NCBI GenBank assembly: GCA_025331435.1
Contig: JAIWNI010000008.1
Span: forward strand, 434,001-498,000
Source of the DNA: Choanephora cucurbitarum
Lineage: Eukaryota > Mucoromycota > Mucoromycetes > Mucorales > Choanephoraceae
Reading direction: 5' to 3'
Length of the DNA: 64,000 nucleotides
The notes beneath the pieces are model-generated. The model did not search any database. It saw only the letters and a program-made list of their open reading frames with translations, and had not been told where the DNA came from. Shown piece after piece: positions 50,101-62,082 of this stretch (position 1 is its first letter; every line of letters starts with the position of its first letter). The translations under genes and the position numbers were made by a program.

Positions 50101-51917
50101 TATCAATACAAAGGAAAATGGGGAAGAAAAAGTGCCTGATTTACCTGATGAAACCTTGGCACAAGGTATCTTACCTCGACTAATCAAAACCTTAGTTGAT
50201 CGCCGTCGCCAAGTCAAATCATTGATGAAAGGCAACATTACAGAAGCTAATTACAAGCAGCTCGATATTCGTCAGCAGGCACTCAAGTTGACTGCCAACA
50301 GTATGTACGGTTGTCTTGGTTTTACTTATTCTAGATTCTATGCCAAACCTCTCGCCATGCTGATTACACACAAAGGTCGTGAGATTCTACAAAGTACTGT
50401 TAATTTGGCAGGCACACTCGATATGAACGTTATTTATGGTGATACAGATTCTATCATGGTGTATACTAACCAAAGCGATCTTGAGGAAGTCAAAAAGATG
50501 GGTCACTTGCTTAGACGCCATGTCAACAATCACTATAAGCTATTAGAAATTGGTATCGATGGCTACTTTAAGCACATGCTATTATTGAAGAAAAAGAAAT
50601 ACGCAGCTCTTTTAGTAGAGGAAAAGCCAAACGGTGAATTGGTTGAATCAGTTGAGACAAAGGGTCTTGATTTAGTGCGTCGTGATTGGTGTGATCTTTC
50701 TCATGATGTATCTGCTCATGTTCTGCAGTTGATCTTATCTGACCGAGATCGCGAAGATGTGGTAGCTGAGATACATGCTTATCTCGAAGTCGTAGCTGAA
50801 CAGATTCGTCAGGGTGATATTCCTCTTGAAAAGTACACAATTAACAAGCAATTGACGAAGCGTCCTCAAGATTATGCTGATGCTAAGAGCCAACCTCATG
50901 TCCAAGTTGCCTTGCGCATGCTTGAAGCAGGTCAGAATGTGAAGAGTGGTGACACTGTACCCTATGTGATTTGTAAAGTGGATGAAGAGACAAGTGGTGA
51001 TAAGAAAGGCTCTGCCCTGAGAGCTTATCATCCAGACATGGTCATCAAGAACAACATGCAACTAGATATTGAGTGGTATCTTCATCAACAAGTCCATCCT
51101 CCTTTGGCTCGTCTTTGCTCTCCTATTGATGGTACAGATCCTGCTCTACTAGCTCAATGCCTTGGCTTGGATCCCAAGCGATTCAATATTATGCATACAT
51201 ACCAAGGCGATAACAACGATGCTGAGTTTGCCACATTAGACTCTTTAATCAGTGATGCGGAGAGATTCAAGTCTTCTGAGCGATTGAAACTGACTTGTGG
51301 TGCTTGTGGTGAGAGAGATATTGTTTTCGAAAGCATTGCTCGTCCTACTCAAGGCAACACATTCGAATCTGGATTCAACTGTACAAAATGCCATTTGACC
51401 ATCAATATTAATAGTGTAAGAGTGCAGGTAACACTTGCCATTCGCAAACACATTCAGCGCTATTATGAAGGATGGTATGTATGTGATGATGTGACATGTA
51501 ACAACCGTACACGGATGTTGTCTGTTTTTGGCCGTCGATGTATGGTTGAGAACTGTCGAGGATCAATGAAGCGAGAGGTAAACTTTTAATGATTGCAACA
51601 ATTTCAATTGAGTTGCTTATCCTTTCTGAAATAGTACACGGATAAAGAATTGTATACCCAAATCTTGTACTTGTCAACTCTATTTAACCCAATGAAGACA
51701 AGGGATAAATATAACGATTCAGGTAATTAAGTTAATCATTTTTTGAACCTCTTTTCTTTTGCTAACTTAATTTCTTGTAAAAGTCCAAGTTGAGTCCTTG
51801 ATCAACAAGCACTTTAGAGAGTTGGAATCAATACAAAGTATAGCCGAAAAGTATCTTGATCGCTCAAGTTATCGCCATGTAGACCTTTCAAAATTATTAT
51901 CGCAAATTTCCATCTAA
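47160..51917 (+). CDS. POL1: DNA polymerase alpha catalytic subunit
   Basis: Family B polymerase that extends primase-made RNA primers at replication start. Nine exons (47160-47246, 47307-47454, 47521-47660, 47729-48715, 48768-49140, 49199-50043, 50114-51577, 51635-51722, 51784-51917) sum to 1421 aa; yeast Pol1 is about 1468. The N-terminus has the Pol alpha DEYDEP-type acidic and basic segments. Polymerase motifs are intact: LLLDFNSLYPSIIQEYN (region II), LTANSMYGCLGFTYSRF (region III) and NVIYGDTDSIMV (region I). The exonuclease-like domain is present but catalytically degenerate, as in all Pol alphas. Two C-terminal cysteine modules follow: CGACGERD with CTKC, then CDDVTC with CMVENC; the second binds the B subunit. 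Confidence 0.97.
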
Positions 51918-52108
51918 AGGAAAACTAGAGCTTCCAGTTTTTTTTTTGTTTATTAAAATAAAGTTGTCTTTGCCCCCTTTTTTTTCTTGTTCTGGTTGTG
52001 TGTATCTTTTCTACTTCCTTGTCTCTTCAAATAATGCGTTGTATGTGGGTGGATATGGGTGTATAGATGTGGGTGCTATATGTATATGTGTGTATGTGCA
52101 TAAATAAT

Positions 52109-52574
52109 CTACAGTACTGCTTCTTGCAATGGATCTGCTCTGATCTCTGTGAAATCTGTTGCTTCTTCTTTCTCAGTATCAACTTCTCCAATCGTGCAAC
52201 TGGTATGAAGGTTATCATTAATTGAATAGAATTTGCGAATATTTTTCGGGCAAATATACTTACACATTGTCTCCTCTCAACAAAAACAATCCGAGAGGAA
52301 CAATTTCGGTACCTTCAGCTGAGAAAACGCGCTCGCTACAATGTTGTAAAATGATGTTTGATGTTTGGTCAGTGCCTATTAATTTGCCCTAATAAAAAGC
52401 TTGAATCAACTTGACATTGCGATTGACTTGAAAAAAAAATCTTACTACTAAAACTCGGCCGTCTATTGTCGTAACTAGAACAGTAACTAGGATATTTTAA
52501 ATTAGTACAAGACTTTAAAAACCAAATACTCTTTCATCAAACATACGATCAATATAAGGTTGGAGTAAGCTCAT
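52109..52574 (-). CDS. LSM8: U6 snRNA-associated Sm-like protein LSm8
   Basis: Four exons (52574-52547, 52486-52446, 52388-52264, 52199-52109) give 94 aa. The first encodes only MSLLQPYID. Sm1 motif: VLVTTIDGRVLVGKLIGTDQ, including the Asp-Gly pair; Sm2: GLFLLRGDNV. The acidic C-terminal extension (CTIGEVDTEKEEATDFTEIR) followed by ADPLQEAV matches LSm8 specifically. LSm8 replaces LSm1 in the nuclear LSm2-8 ring that binds the U6 snRNA 3' end. It converges on POL1 (192 bp gap). The TG-rich DNA just downstream (52035-52110) is low-complexity. Confidence 0.92.
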
Positions 52575-53043
52575 GATGCTGATTTATATGGAAGAAAAAA
52601 AAAAAAGTCGAAAAAAGTGAGAAAAAATAAATGGGACGCGTTCCATGAATTTTCCGGATTGTGTGCGGTTCACATATTTTTGTTTTCCTTCTAGCTTATA
52701 CATGTTGTCGAAAGCATCTCCTATTCACAAGATATAAAAGCTTCTTTTCCTTCTTTGCCGGAGAATCATCTAGAGATCTCATAATCAAATCAAATTCTGC
52801 TAACGAAAAGTATGGTGTTATAAACAAAACTTGATACAATATACAAGGATACACAACTACATAAATAATTTTGAAAACACTTGTGCCATAAGCAACAATA
52901 ACCTTGTATACCTCTTTAAAAGAAGTTGCTTTTTTGAATACTATTTCAAACAAGAATTGTTGATTTGCTTCTTACTGACTCGTTGAGTAAGCCTTTTTTG
53001 GAGTTATTTATTTAAATAAAAAGGGAGGCATTTGCTGTCACAA
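52575..53043. other. Intergenic region
   Basis: LSM8 upstream region and 3' flank of the mannosidase gene. A minus-strand 85-codon frame (52696-52953) has no splice or family support. Nothing else seen. Confidence 0.5.
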
Positions 53044-56000
53044 TCAATGAAGATCAACCTTGAGAGTCAATATTTGGAAAGCTCTCAGAGTAACAAGGAA
53101 GCCGCCATGCTTCTTCTCCAATTCTCTGTCTGTATTGTCTTCCAGTACATTAGAGATTTGAGCACGCTTAATGTTCAGACGACTTTACGTATTTAAATAT
53201 CATTTTAGACACTGCTTGGATGTATATTATCTACTTCTATACCTTTTTAATACACCGGTGCTTCTTCCACCATAAGCCTCATAAATTCTTAGGATAACTT
53301 GCTTTCCTTTACCCTTATCATCTTCAGAGAGTTTGATTGTGTCAATAATGATCTGCTGAGATTTCTCGATAGTAAACAAAGATGGAATGAATGGCCCACT
53401 TTGTATTTCAGCGCTATTTGCAGCACTAGACAGAGACGGTTAGAAAAAAATCTCAGGATTGGCTTCTGAGCTACTCACCGAACGGACAAGGGCGTGTTGA
53501 ATTCAAGCGCGGCCTGCATCACATCAGAAGAACTGTAGTCTCCTTGGTGTGGGTAAATGGCATACTTGAATTTATGCTGACCTAGATCAACATCAAGTTA
53601 AACAATCTACAATATATAGTGAGTTGCACCCTTACCCATGTCTGCATGTTCATCTGGTCCTTTAGGAGCGCGTAACAAAGATAAGCGCTGGGTTTTTCCA
53701 TGAGTGGCATAACCATATTTGCAATCGTTGAGTAGTGCAACACCATAGTTTGACTCCGATAAATCAGCAAACTTATGACCACATACCTATAGCAAATCAA
53801 CTATATTAGTACTTTGGATCTTCAATAGTGTATATAGAGACAATTACTTCGAATTTGGCAGAATCAATGGTTGTGTTGTAATGTGTAGGTCTCCTAACAA
53901 CACCATATTGAATATCGTAGGTAGCCTACATATGGCATCATGTATGATATTAGTACAAGGTATGCGAAATGGAAAAAGAAACTTACGAAATCGGTAACAA
54001 TGTCCCAATTGAATTCCACTTTCTAATAAAAGAAAAGTTAAGTAATGATTTCATATAACATTATGTTATATATACTTACTAAGAACTGATGGCTTTCGTG
54101 CCAGTCAACAAAGTTTTCGAACTCTATTCGCTTGCCAACACAAGTGAGGCTGATGATTTGCTTGATTGAGCTCACATCAGATATCTTGTGCTCAAAACAA
54201 AGCTCTGCTTTGATTGGCCCATCTGAAAGTACCTTGAAATGAATATATATTAGCTATATCGAAAAGAAAAGCATATGCTTACTATCCTTTACTTTTAATG
54301 TATGTTGGCCTTGCAAGTCAGCATATTTCTGAAGATGGTATATCTCAACTAAAATTAGAGATTGGAGGTTTAGCCTATTATGCCATTGTTCGACTTTTTT
54401 TTTTACTTACCATCCCAAGCATCCCAATAAGTAGGCTAACAAATAATAGTAGGAAAAAAAAAGAAAAGATAAATATGTATGACTCGACTATGGCTCTAAG
54501 AAATTAACAATTTACCACATCTTCGTAAAGCTGAAGGACGTTACCCTTTTTGTTTTTGGGAATGAGATTGCCTCTGTACCAACTGTTAGATAAAAGTTCA
54601 AACACAAAACTATAGACAAACTACCTATCAGATTTTTTGTCTTCCAGCTCAATCAGTTGACCATTTGAATTAAAAGTAGCTTTCAAATTAAAATTCTCAA
54701 TCACGAAGTAACCCGTCTTGGTAACATAAGCTAATTTAAATTAGTTAGGGAAAAAAATACTCTGTTTCTTCACTCTGCGCCATAATGATTGCTCTTATTT
54801 CTTACCATGAGCAGACCTTTCTGGAGGGATTGGTTTCATGTCATCAGTCTCTATATAGCCAGAAGCGCCAAGTCCAGGAACTTCATTGACTATACAATAC
54901 AAATAAATTAACTCATAGAAACAGGTAGCATTGGACAGGATAACTTACCTAGAAGATATTCATAGTTATCTTTCCATTGTTGATTGACCCACTTGGTGCT
55001 TTTTTCGGGGCACATGATAACATCGCTGCGAGGCCAAGGTAATGTATTGAATACAACAACACCTTTGGCTTTTTGATCACAATCATCTTTAGGCTGGCAA
55101 CTCTCAGAAATGAGAAGAGTTTGGGCTTTGTGTCGAAGCAGGGAAGATTCAGAAATGACCTGACGATGGAACTGAACAATGAAAGCTTGATGTTAGTTTG
55201 AGCGCTAATACCTAGTCTTGATAATACCAACCTTATGTACATCTACATAAGCCAAGTTGATGGCAGAGCCAGGCAAACAGTCATGAAATTGGTTAAGACA
55301 TAACAACTTCCACAAGCGCTCGATGTCTTCTACAGGATAACTACAATAGAGGTTAAAATACTATATATCTTGAAAAGAAAAAAGAAGGAAGAGGAGTGTT
55401 GATTTACCTGTAGCTTGCTTTGCTTTCATTCGCCAAAAGCTTAGCAGCTGTAGCCAAAAACTCAACATCACGTATGATAACTTCACCTTTTCGGTTACCA
55501 CGTTTGACAAGCGCTTGGCTAGTGTAAGTGCCACGATGAAATTCGAGGTACTAGATATCGCGTATGGCTTCTTAATAATATATTTGTATTTTACATTTTA
55601 TTAAGGTACTTACAAGCTCGCCTTTATATGATTGCAAGCGATTGGCATGTTTCTCCAGTCCCTCAAAGAAAGAGGTTGCACTTCCTGTTTTAACAGAAGG
55701 TAATCCATCCTAGAGAGTTGTTTATTCATAGGAATAGTCTATGGTATAACAAAAGAAATGACTTACCACACTCTTCATTCTTCTAAGTCGTTCCAACATC
55801 TCAGGGGTAGGGCCTCCACCACCATCTCCATGACTATAAGTAAAGTTTAGGACCTATTTTTATAAGTCACAAAAAAAGACAATTACCCATAAACGAGAAG
55901 ACTCTCATTGGTAAACTCAAGGTCATGATGATTCTTTGCACTAATCGCAAAAAAAATGCTCTGGTTATGAAAAAGAATTCAAGAATAAAACACGTTTGAC

Positions 56001-57997
56001 AAGGTACCATTTGTAGAGCTCGGCTGGAGTGACAGAGGCTGTATACCTATAGAAAGAATCAGATTGCTGCATAAGCGAATCAGTCTCTTTACATAGGAGG
56101 CTTTAACCCTACGTTTCTGCTGGAGTCAAGTGAGCTAAAATGCTTGTATCATCAATGCCTGTCCACCAAAATGTAGACAGAGGAAATTTGTTGATATTGT
56201 TCCAGGACAACTTCTGAGTAAAGAAATAATCACATCCAGACTCACGTAAGACCTGAGGAAGTTGAGCAGAGTAGCCTATATACTGCAGATGTAAGTCAAT
56301 GTTTTTTCCTTTATGCTTTTGCTTTACATACCAAATGAATCGGGTAACCAGAAGACGCGAGTTCGCTTTCCAAAGTGTTTCTCAAAAAATTTTTGGCTGC
56401 AAACCTTAAATGTTTGTTTTCCATTTTTCTAAAGTAAATAGTGCTTACCCTAACAACATCTGCCTGCAAAGCGATTCTCCCGACTAAAGTTAAAGTTAGG
56501 TAAATGTCTTTTTTTTTCCTCTGCTGTTATCATTACTTACAGGCATATTGGTGTCTAATTCATGTACAAAAATTATTAAGCCTTACATTTTCATTATTAG
56601 CTTAAACCTTACCATGCTCTACCCAGCTCTATGGAATAAAGTATGTTAGCAGAACAAGTTATTTCTTTTATTATGACTTACACCACCAATAATTTCCCAT
56701 TGGCCTGATTTTTCAGCATGCTGAATCTTCTTAAATACAGGGTGATAAAGTTCTTTTAGCCATTCGTATTGCTGTACTTGTGAGCCTGTGAAGACATATT
56801 CAGGATATCTCTCGATCAGATCCAGTTGACTAGACCATGATCGTGCAATTTTGCGCTTAGTTTCATCATAAGGCCAAAGCCAGGCAGTGTCAATATGGCA
56901 ATTACCAACGGCAGTAATTTTGTGTTGCCCGACACCATTCTTTGCATTCAAATAACTTTGAGTTAAATCAAGGCAAGACTTGATAGAGTCTTCGTCATCA
57001 CAAATAAACCGATTGATGACTTCGTTAATAACCCAAAGCGCTTGTCTTGCACGAGGAGAGCTTGAATCTGTATCAAAGCCAATACCACGAAGAACTCTAA
57101 ACAAACAATTATGTTACCCAGCATGTTTTTTTAGTATGCTTATAAAAACACGAACGTTAGGTCATGAAATAGCCTTTGAATTGGCTCATTTGGAACGACA
57201 AGGTCAGCCTTCTCAAGATGGAAATAGCGATTTGGAATTGCCACCATTGAGTCGCCGTTGCCTACACCAAACATGCCATTGCAAGCTGCCTCAATGTAAA
57301 ACTCGAATACATCTCCTTCTTTGGCATGGTTTGTCAAAATGTATTCATGACGTGCTTGATCCACTTATGAAAGAAAATAAGCTATTCAAAGTATAAAAGG
57401 CACATGCTAAAACTTACATCCACCTGTGAGCCCTTGAAGTGGTACTCCCTTCTTGCTCCAAACCATTCCTTCGCTCCCCATATCCCATTGAAATACAACT
57501 TTATGACCATCAAGTTCTGAAGGAATGCGAACCAAAATATGAAACCAATGTGTTGACCAACTAGGACCAAAATCTTTTTGGTCTAGAGTGAAATCCTCAA
57601 ATTCTTGTGCAACCGCCTCCTAATATTTTTTTATGCAACTGCATCTTTTAGACTAAAGCGCTTGGTAGAATTTGTTTCATACCTTAAATGAAATACGCTA
57701 ACCACAACAATGTTTCATTAATGTTCGACTGCTTTAGTTTTTGCATATAACAAAAAATTGGAGACTTACTTTTAACTCAGGTACACTATACACCTTTAAT
57801 TGAACATGAGGTGGTCCTTTCTTCCGAATGGCCCACAGTCCGCGTTGTATTCCCATACCATAAAACTGACCACTACCAGCTAGAAAGTTATTGATGCGAG
57901 ATTGAGCAATATTATTCGGTACACGAGGTGCATTATCTAGAGCAGGACGCATGCTATTATCAGCATGGTTGTTATGTTTATGGCCGTAAATTGTCAT
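53044..57997 (-). CDS. AMS1: Alpha-mannosidase, GH38 (Ams1-like)
   Basis: Removes terminal mannose from free oligosaccharides and glycans; yeast Ams1 works in the vacuole after direct import from the cytosol. The gene has many short exons from ATG 57997 to TGA 53044; I traced the ends and the core but not every junction. No signal peptide is seen ([20 protein letters not shown]), as expected for the cytosol-to-vacuole class. Early part: [12 protein letters not shown], then [12 protein letters not shown]. Catalytic domain: [20 protein letters not shown] (metal-binding His/Asp) and, across an intron near 56330, [20 protein letters not shown] with the candidate nucleophile Asp, then [15 protein letters not shown]. 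The C-terminus ends [15 protein letters not shown]. Exon 2 is a 15-nt microexon (57697-57683) encoding RISFK. Confidence 0.92.
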
Positions 57998-58140
57998 AAA
58001 GAGAAAAAGAGAGAGAGGGAAGAAGAAAGACGCGTTGGAGCTAAATACAGGCGAACTACATCACATGATAAGATCGAGTTTATTTTGTTTCAACTTCACA
58101 CGACAATGTGACCGACTTTGTTTCTTTGCTTTTTCTTTCT
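57998..58140. promoter_or_regulatory. Short divergent promoter, mannosidase / hydrolase
   Basis: Only 143 bp separate the two divergent start codons, so the two genes probably share regulatory elements. Contains a CACATGATAAG/ATGATAAGATCG segment with a GATAAG core at about 58067. Confidence 0.5.
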
Positions 58141-61100
58141 ATGAACAACTTTTCGTTGAGCAAAACATGGCAAGTGCTCGGTCCTTTTCCTATTGGGACA
58201 AGAGAGCAAGATTTTGGTGCTGATCCGCTTGAAGATTATGGTGATATCTTAAAATGAAGCAGCTTAGTTTGTTCTCTTAATACTGCTTTTTCTTTCTTTC
58301 TTAGGGGGCTTCCGTCAGCTCAAGTATTCCTCTGGAGCAAAATATCCTTCTGAACTCGTAGACGGTGGATTTGTTGGGTGGATGACAACGACTTCCAATA
58401 AACATACTGTTGGTCCAGTTGATTTTAGTAACTCCAGGTGAATTATGAAACAAGAAAGCAACTCGACAAGTAAACTCAACACGTAAAGCTTTTTCTTTAA
58501 AAAAGATGGCAGGAGAACGGCGTACCTTTTGGTTGGTCTATAGAACAATATCAGGCATGGGCAAGGGGTTTGTTGATTGTGTATGCACCAGTACAATTGT
58601 TCATCCAAATCGAAGGTGCTGCTGAATTTTATATCAACAGCAAACGTTACCATGGTGATTACTATGGTTACAATACAACTAAACATATCATTTATCTGGG
58701 AAAAGGCAAGCACCAGCTTGATGTTCGGATGGTGCATGATGTGCGTGCTTTTGGTGGAGGCAAATTACCACCTCAATGTCAGTTTAAGGTCTTATTGGAC
58801 GCAAAAGACGAGACTCTAGTTTACCCTGAGGATTGCGCGATTGTCATGCCTTCGTATACATCGAAAACAGTGTGTGAATTACTAATGCCTGATTACCTGA
58901 AAGATGTTGGATTTGCAGGATCCTATGGCAGTGTCTGTATCCAAAATGCAGGCTACGACAATATGACTGTACAGTCAATTACTTTATGTATTGTTGATGA
59001 GCATTCGCTTGAGGCTAATAGAGCTAAGCTTTTCGTAGAATATAAGACAAACATGCTGATCAATCAACCGTTGATTATTGTCCCAGGACAAACTCGACCT
59101 ATTGGCTTCCGTTTTGAAAAGGAATGGGGAGCTCTACCACCTACCGAAATCATGCGACTTTGGGTTCGAATTGAGCTTCAAATACACGATCAAAAGCAAC
59201 AAAAATTTAGTATTCGAGCCTCTGCAGATGTACGCTGCATTGACTGGCTGAAGTCTGCCTTTAAATATACTTTTTTGGATTATGATCGAACTGTGCATTA
59301 TGGTATGAACTTCGCATTAGCCAAAGAAGCAAAAAAAAAAAGAAGGTACCGAGCTAACGAGCATTATAGCCATGGTGAAGCGACCTGAAATTCTAACAAA
59401 AGATATTCATAAACCTATTGTTGTTGCTCTTCACGGTGCAGGAGTAGAAGTGGATGAATCTTTTTGGATTGACTCTATTCCTGCACAACCTTATTCGTGG
59501 GTATGGAAAACCCGAGTATTTTGTGCGAAAACCATTACAAGTTTGTCTTAATGTTGTTACTATTAGGTCGTATTCCCAACAGGAAGAACATCATGGTAGG
59601 ATAAACAAGACATATATTTTAGTATCTTCACTAAGCTAAATGAATGTCGAAAATAAGGGGATATGATTGGCATGGCCCTAGCACCCTCAATATATTCAGT
59701 TCCCTAGACGGATTAGCTGAATTGCAAGACTTACTCCCACCTCATTTTGAATGCATTGATTCAGCAAACGAAGATTGGGTGAATGGTAATATCTTTAAAG
59801 CTGAAAAAGAACATTGTTTCTGATTTGATGTGTTTGTAGTGGCTACACCCCATGAGACAAAAAAAACGTTGAAACGTAAAGATCATCGTGAATGGAATAT
59901 AGGTGATAAGGAACGACTAATAGTGATGGGTAAGATCCTTGAATTGGTAACAATAAGAAAAAAGGGTGATTTAGATAGTCGTATAGGTCACAGTAATGGC
60001 GGACAAGGTGTATGGCACTTGGCTGTTCATTTTCCAGATAAAATCATTGCAAGTAAAGTCTCTAAATACATTCTTTTTAAAATGGAAAACGGCCTCACAC
60101 AATTGCTACCAAAGTCATACCAGCAGCTGGCTATGTTAAAATACAAGACTATGTTTCTTTTGCCAACTGGATAGGGGGATCATACTGTGACCCCATACTG
60201 AAAGGCGTAAAGAATCTCAAAAAGAAACACAAGTTAATCAAACTAATTATCTGGGTTAGATTTTGGAGTCATCCATCACTGAGTATAATAACGATCTACA
60301 TTTATCTAATATGGTAAGGTAAATCACTAGAAAATCAAGAGAAAAAACTAAAATAATTTTTAGGCTGATCTTGCTGTCCTGCCACGAGTAGGCACTAAAG
60401 ATGATAACGTGCCACCGTTACACACAAGAAAATATGTGCGGATTCTAAATGGTCTACTCAAAGATCCTACAGCCTTGAGGTATGAAGTAAATATCACCTT
60501 TAGTAAGTTTGATACAATAACGTTTGGCTAGATCATCCGAAGCAGTAGGAGAAGGTCACTGGTTTGATTCTGTATTCAAAGATAAGATTGTACAGGATTT
60601 TCTCTCCAAACAGCTTAAAGCGAAAAACAAAACCAAAAAGGATGAATTTTGTGTTACGCTGATCAATCCTGCTGCAAATGGTAGTGTTAATGGCGTTCTA
60701 GTAGAGCAGATGATGATACCTTTTAGGTATAGTTCTGTAGCGAATGATATCAGTGAAAATCCTAATGACGCTGTATAGGCTTGGAAAAATAAAGGGTGTG
60801 AGAACAAAGGCTAATCAGACAATCACTTTAGCCTTAAAAACTACAAACATTGCATCTTTTCGACTGTTAAACTTTGAACAGTATCATATACTCATTGTAG
60901 ATGGCAACAGCTTCTTTTGCACCGATCTCTCAAAAGAAGACAGATTCACATTTGATAAAAAGACTAGAAAGTGGAAGGTAAAAGAAGAAGAAGAAGAAGA
61001 AGAAAAAGGTTAGACCTTGAATGATGTACATCTTACAACTGTTTTTTTACTTTTAGTTGGACATATTTAAATTAGGTGATCGAAAAGTAAAGCATTATGG

Positions 61101-61878
61101 CCCTGTCCATCGTTTATATGAATCACTATATCCCTTGAAGATTATCATTCCACGTAATGAAACATACAAGCATGTAGCACTGCAGATTGCTCATGACTGG
61201 CTTCTATATGGCCGGGGTGACTCAGTTATTCTTTATGAAGACGAGAAAGACCAGATAAGCAGCGAAAAGCATTATAGTATTTATCTCGGCTTGCCAACAG
61301 AAAACAAAAAGATGTCTCAGTTGCTGCAAGAGAATCATACAGACATAACATTTCAAATTAGTCATGGATCTATCACTGGAATTAAAGTAGATTACAAGGT
61401 GTATGACAGTCCTGGAACAGGTATATGTTTATTGATATGTCATCAGCTGACCCATTAATCAATGATTTAGGCATATTGTTTATGCAGCCGGGATCAACCA
61501 ATAGTAATGGAATTGCTGTGATTGTATCAGGTATTGATCCAACTGGTTTTGATTCAGCTTGGCGTCTTTTACCCAAAAGAACTGGAATGATGATTCCAGA
61601 ATGGAGTAATGTTTCATTTACTTTAATTCTATACTTTATAGACTGACTATGTTTTCTTTCTTGTAGTTGTCACGAGCCAAGCAATGAAATCTACTGGAAT
61701 AGGAGGCATTATAGGCGCAGGGTAAGTACTTATAAGCAACTTGACACGTGTGAACTAATAATCCTTCTTTCTTATTTTGTTCTTTAAATACATATTTTTA
61801 CGCTTTTTTTTTGTTAAAAAACTCATTTCGCTAATTAGCTACTTTGACAACGACTGGAAGCCATTTGGCTATTTGTAA
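58141..61878 (+). CDS. Large serine alpha/beta-hydrolase, prolyl-oligopeptidase-like
   Basis: A multi-exon gene; start taken as ATG 58141 (MNNFSLSKTWQVLGPFPIGT). The N-terminal ~400 residues are beta-rich and lack family names I can give. The hydrolase domain starts PIVVALHGAGVEVDESFW, continues VVFPTGRTSWGYDWHGPSTL, and reaches the nucleophile elbow GHSNGGQGVW across a spliced glycine codon. Then come VPAAGYVKIQDYV-like text, PRVGTKDDNVPPLHTRKYVR (candidate acid) and EGHWFDSVF (candidate His). The C-terminal domain ends FDNDWKPFGYL. All junctions I checked keep frame except one: near 59330 an 11-A run shifts the frame; this is solved by a 40-nt intron (59303-59342) or by one fewer A. Substrate unknown. 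Confidence 0.82.
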
Positions 61879-62082
61879 CTAAAACAATCATATAAGAGGT
61901 ATCATCTGTGTAACTTTAGCTAAATCCACATGGCTTGAATAAACGAAGAAACGTTGGACAATGTTTTTTTTGCATTTGTGTGACTTTGTGTTGGGGAAAA
62001 GTGCTTAAGATGAGTGCCTTTCTTTTTTCTATTTTTCTCTTTTTCTCTCTCTCTCTTTTTTTTTTCTTTCTGTTTCTTCATC

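Noticed and set aside
52027..52218. Lys/His/Tyr-rich minus-strand frame at the end of LSM8
   Set aside because: Shifted frame of LSM8 exon 4 running into TG-rich 3' DNA.
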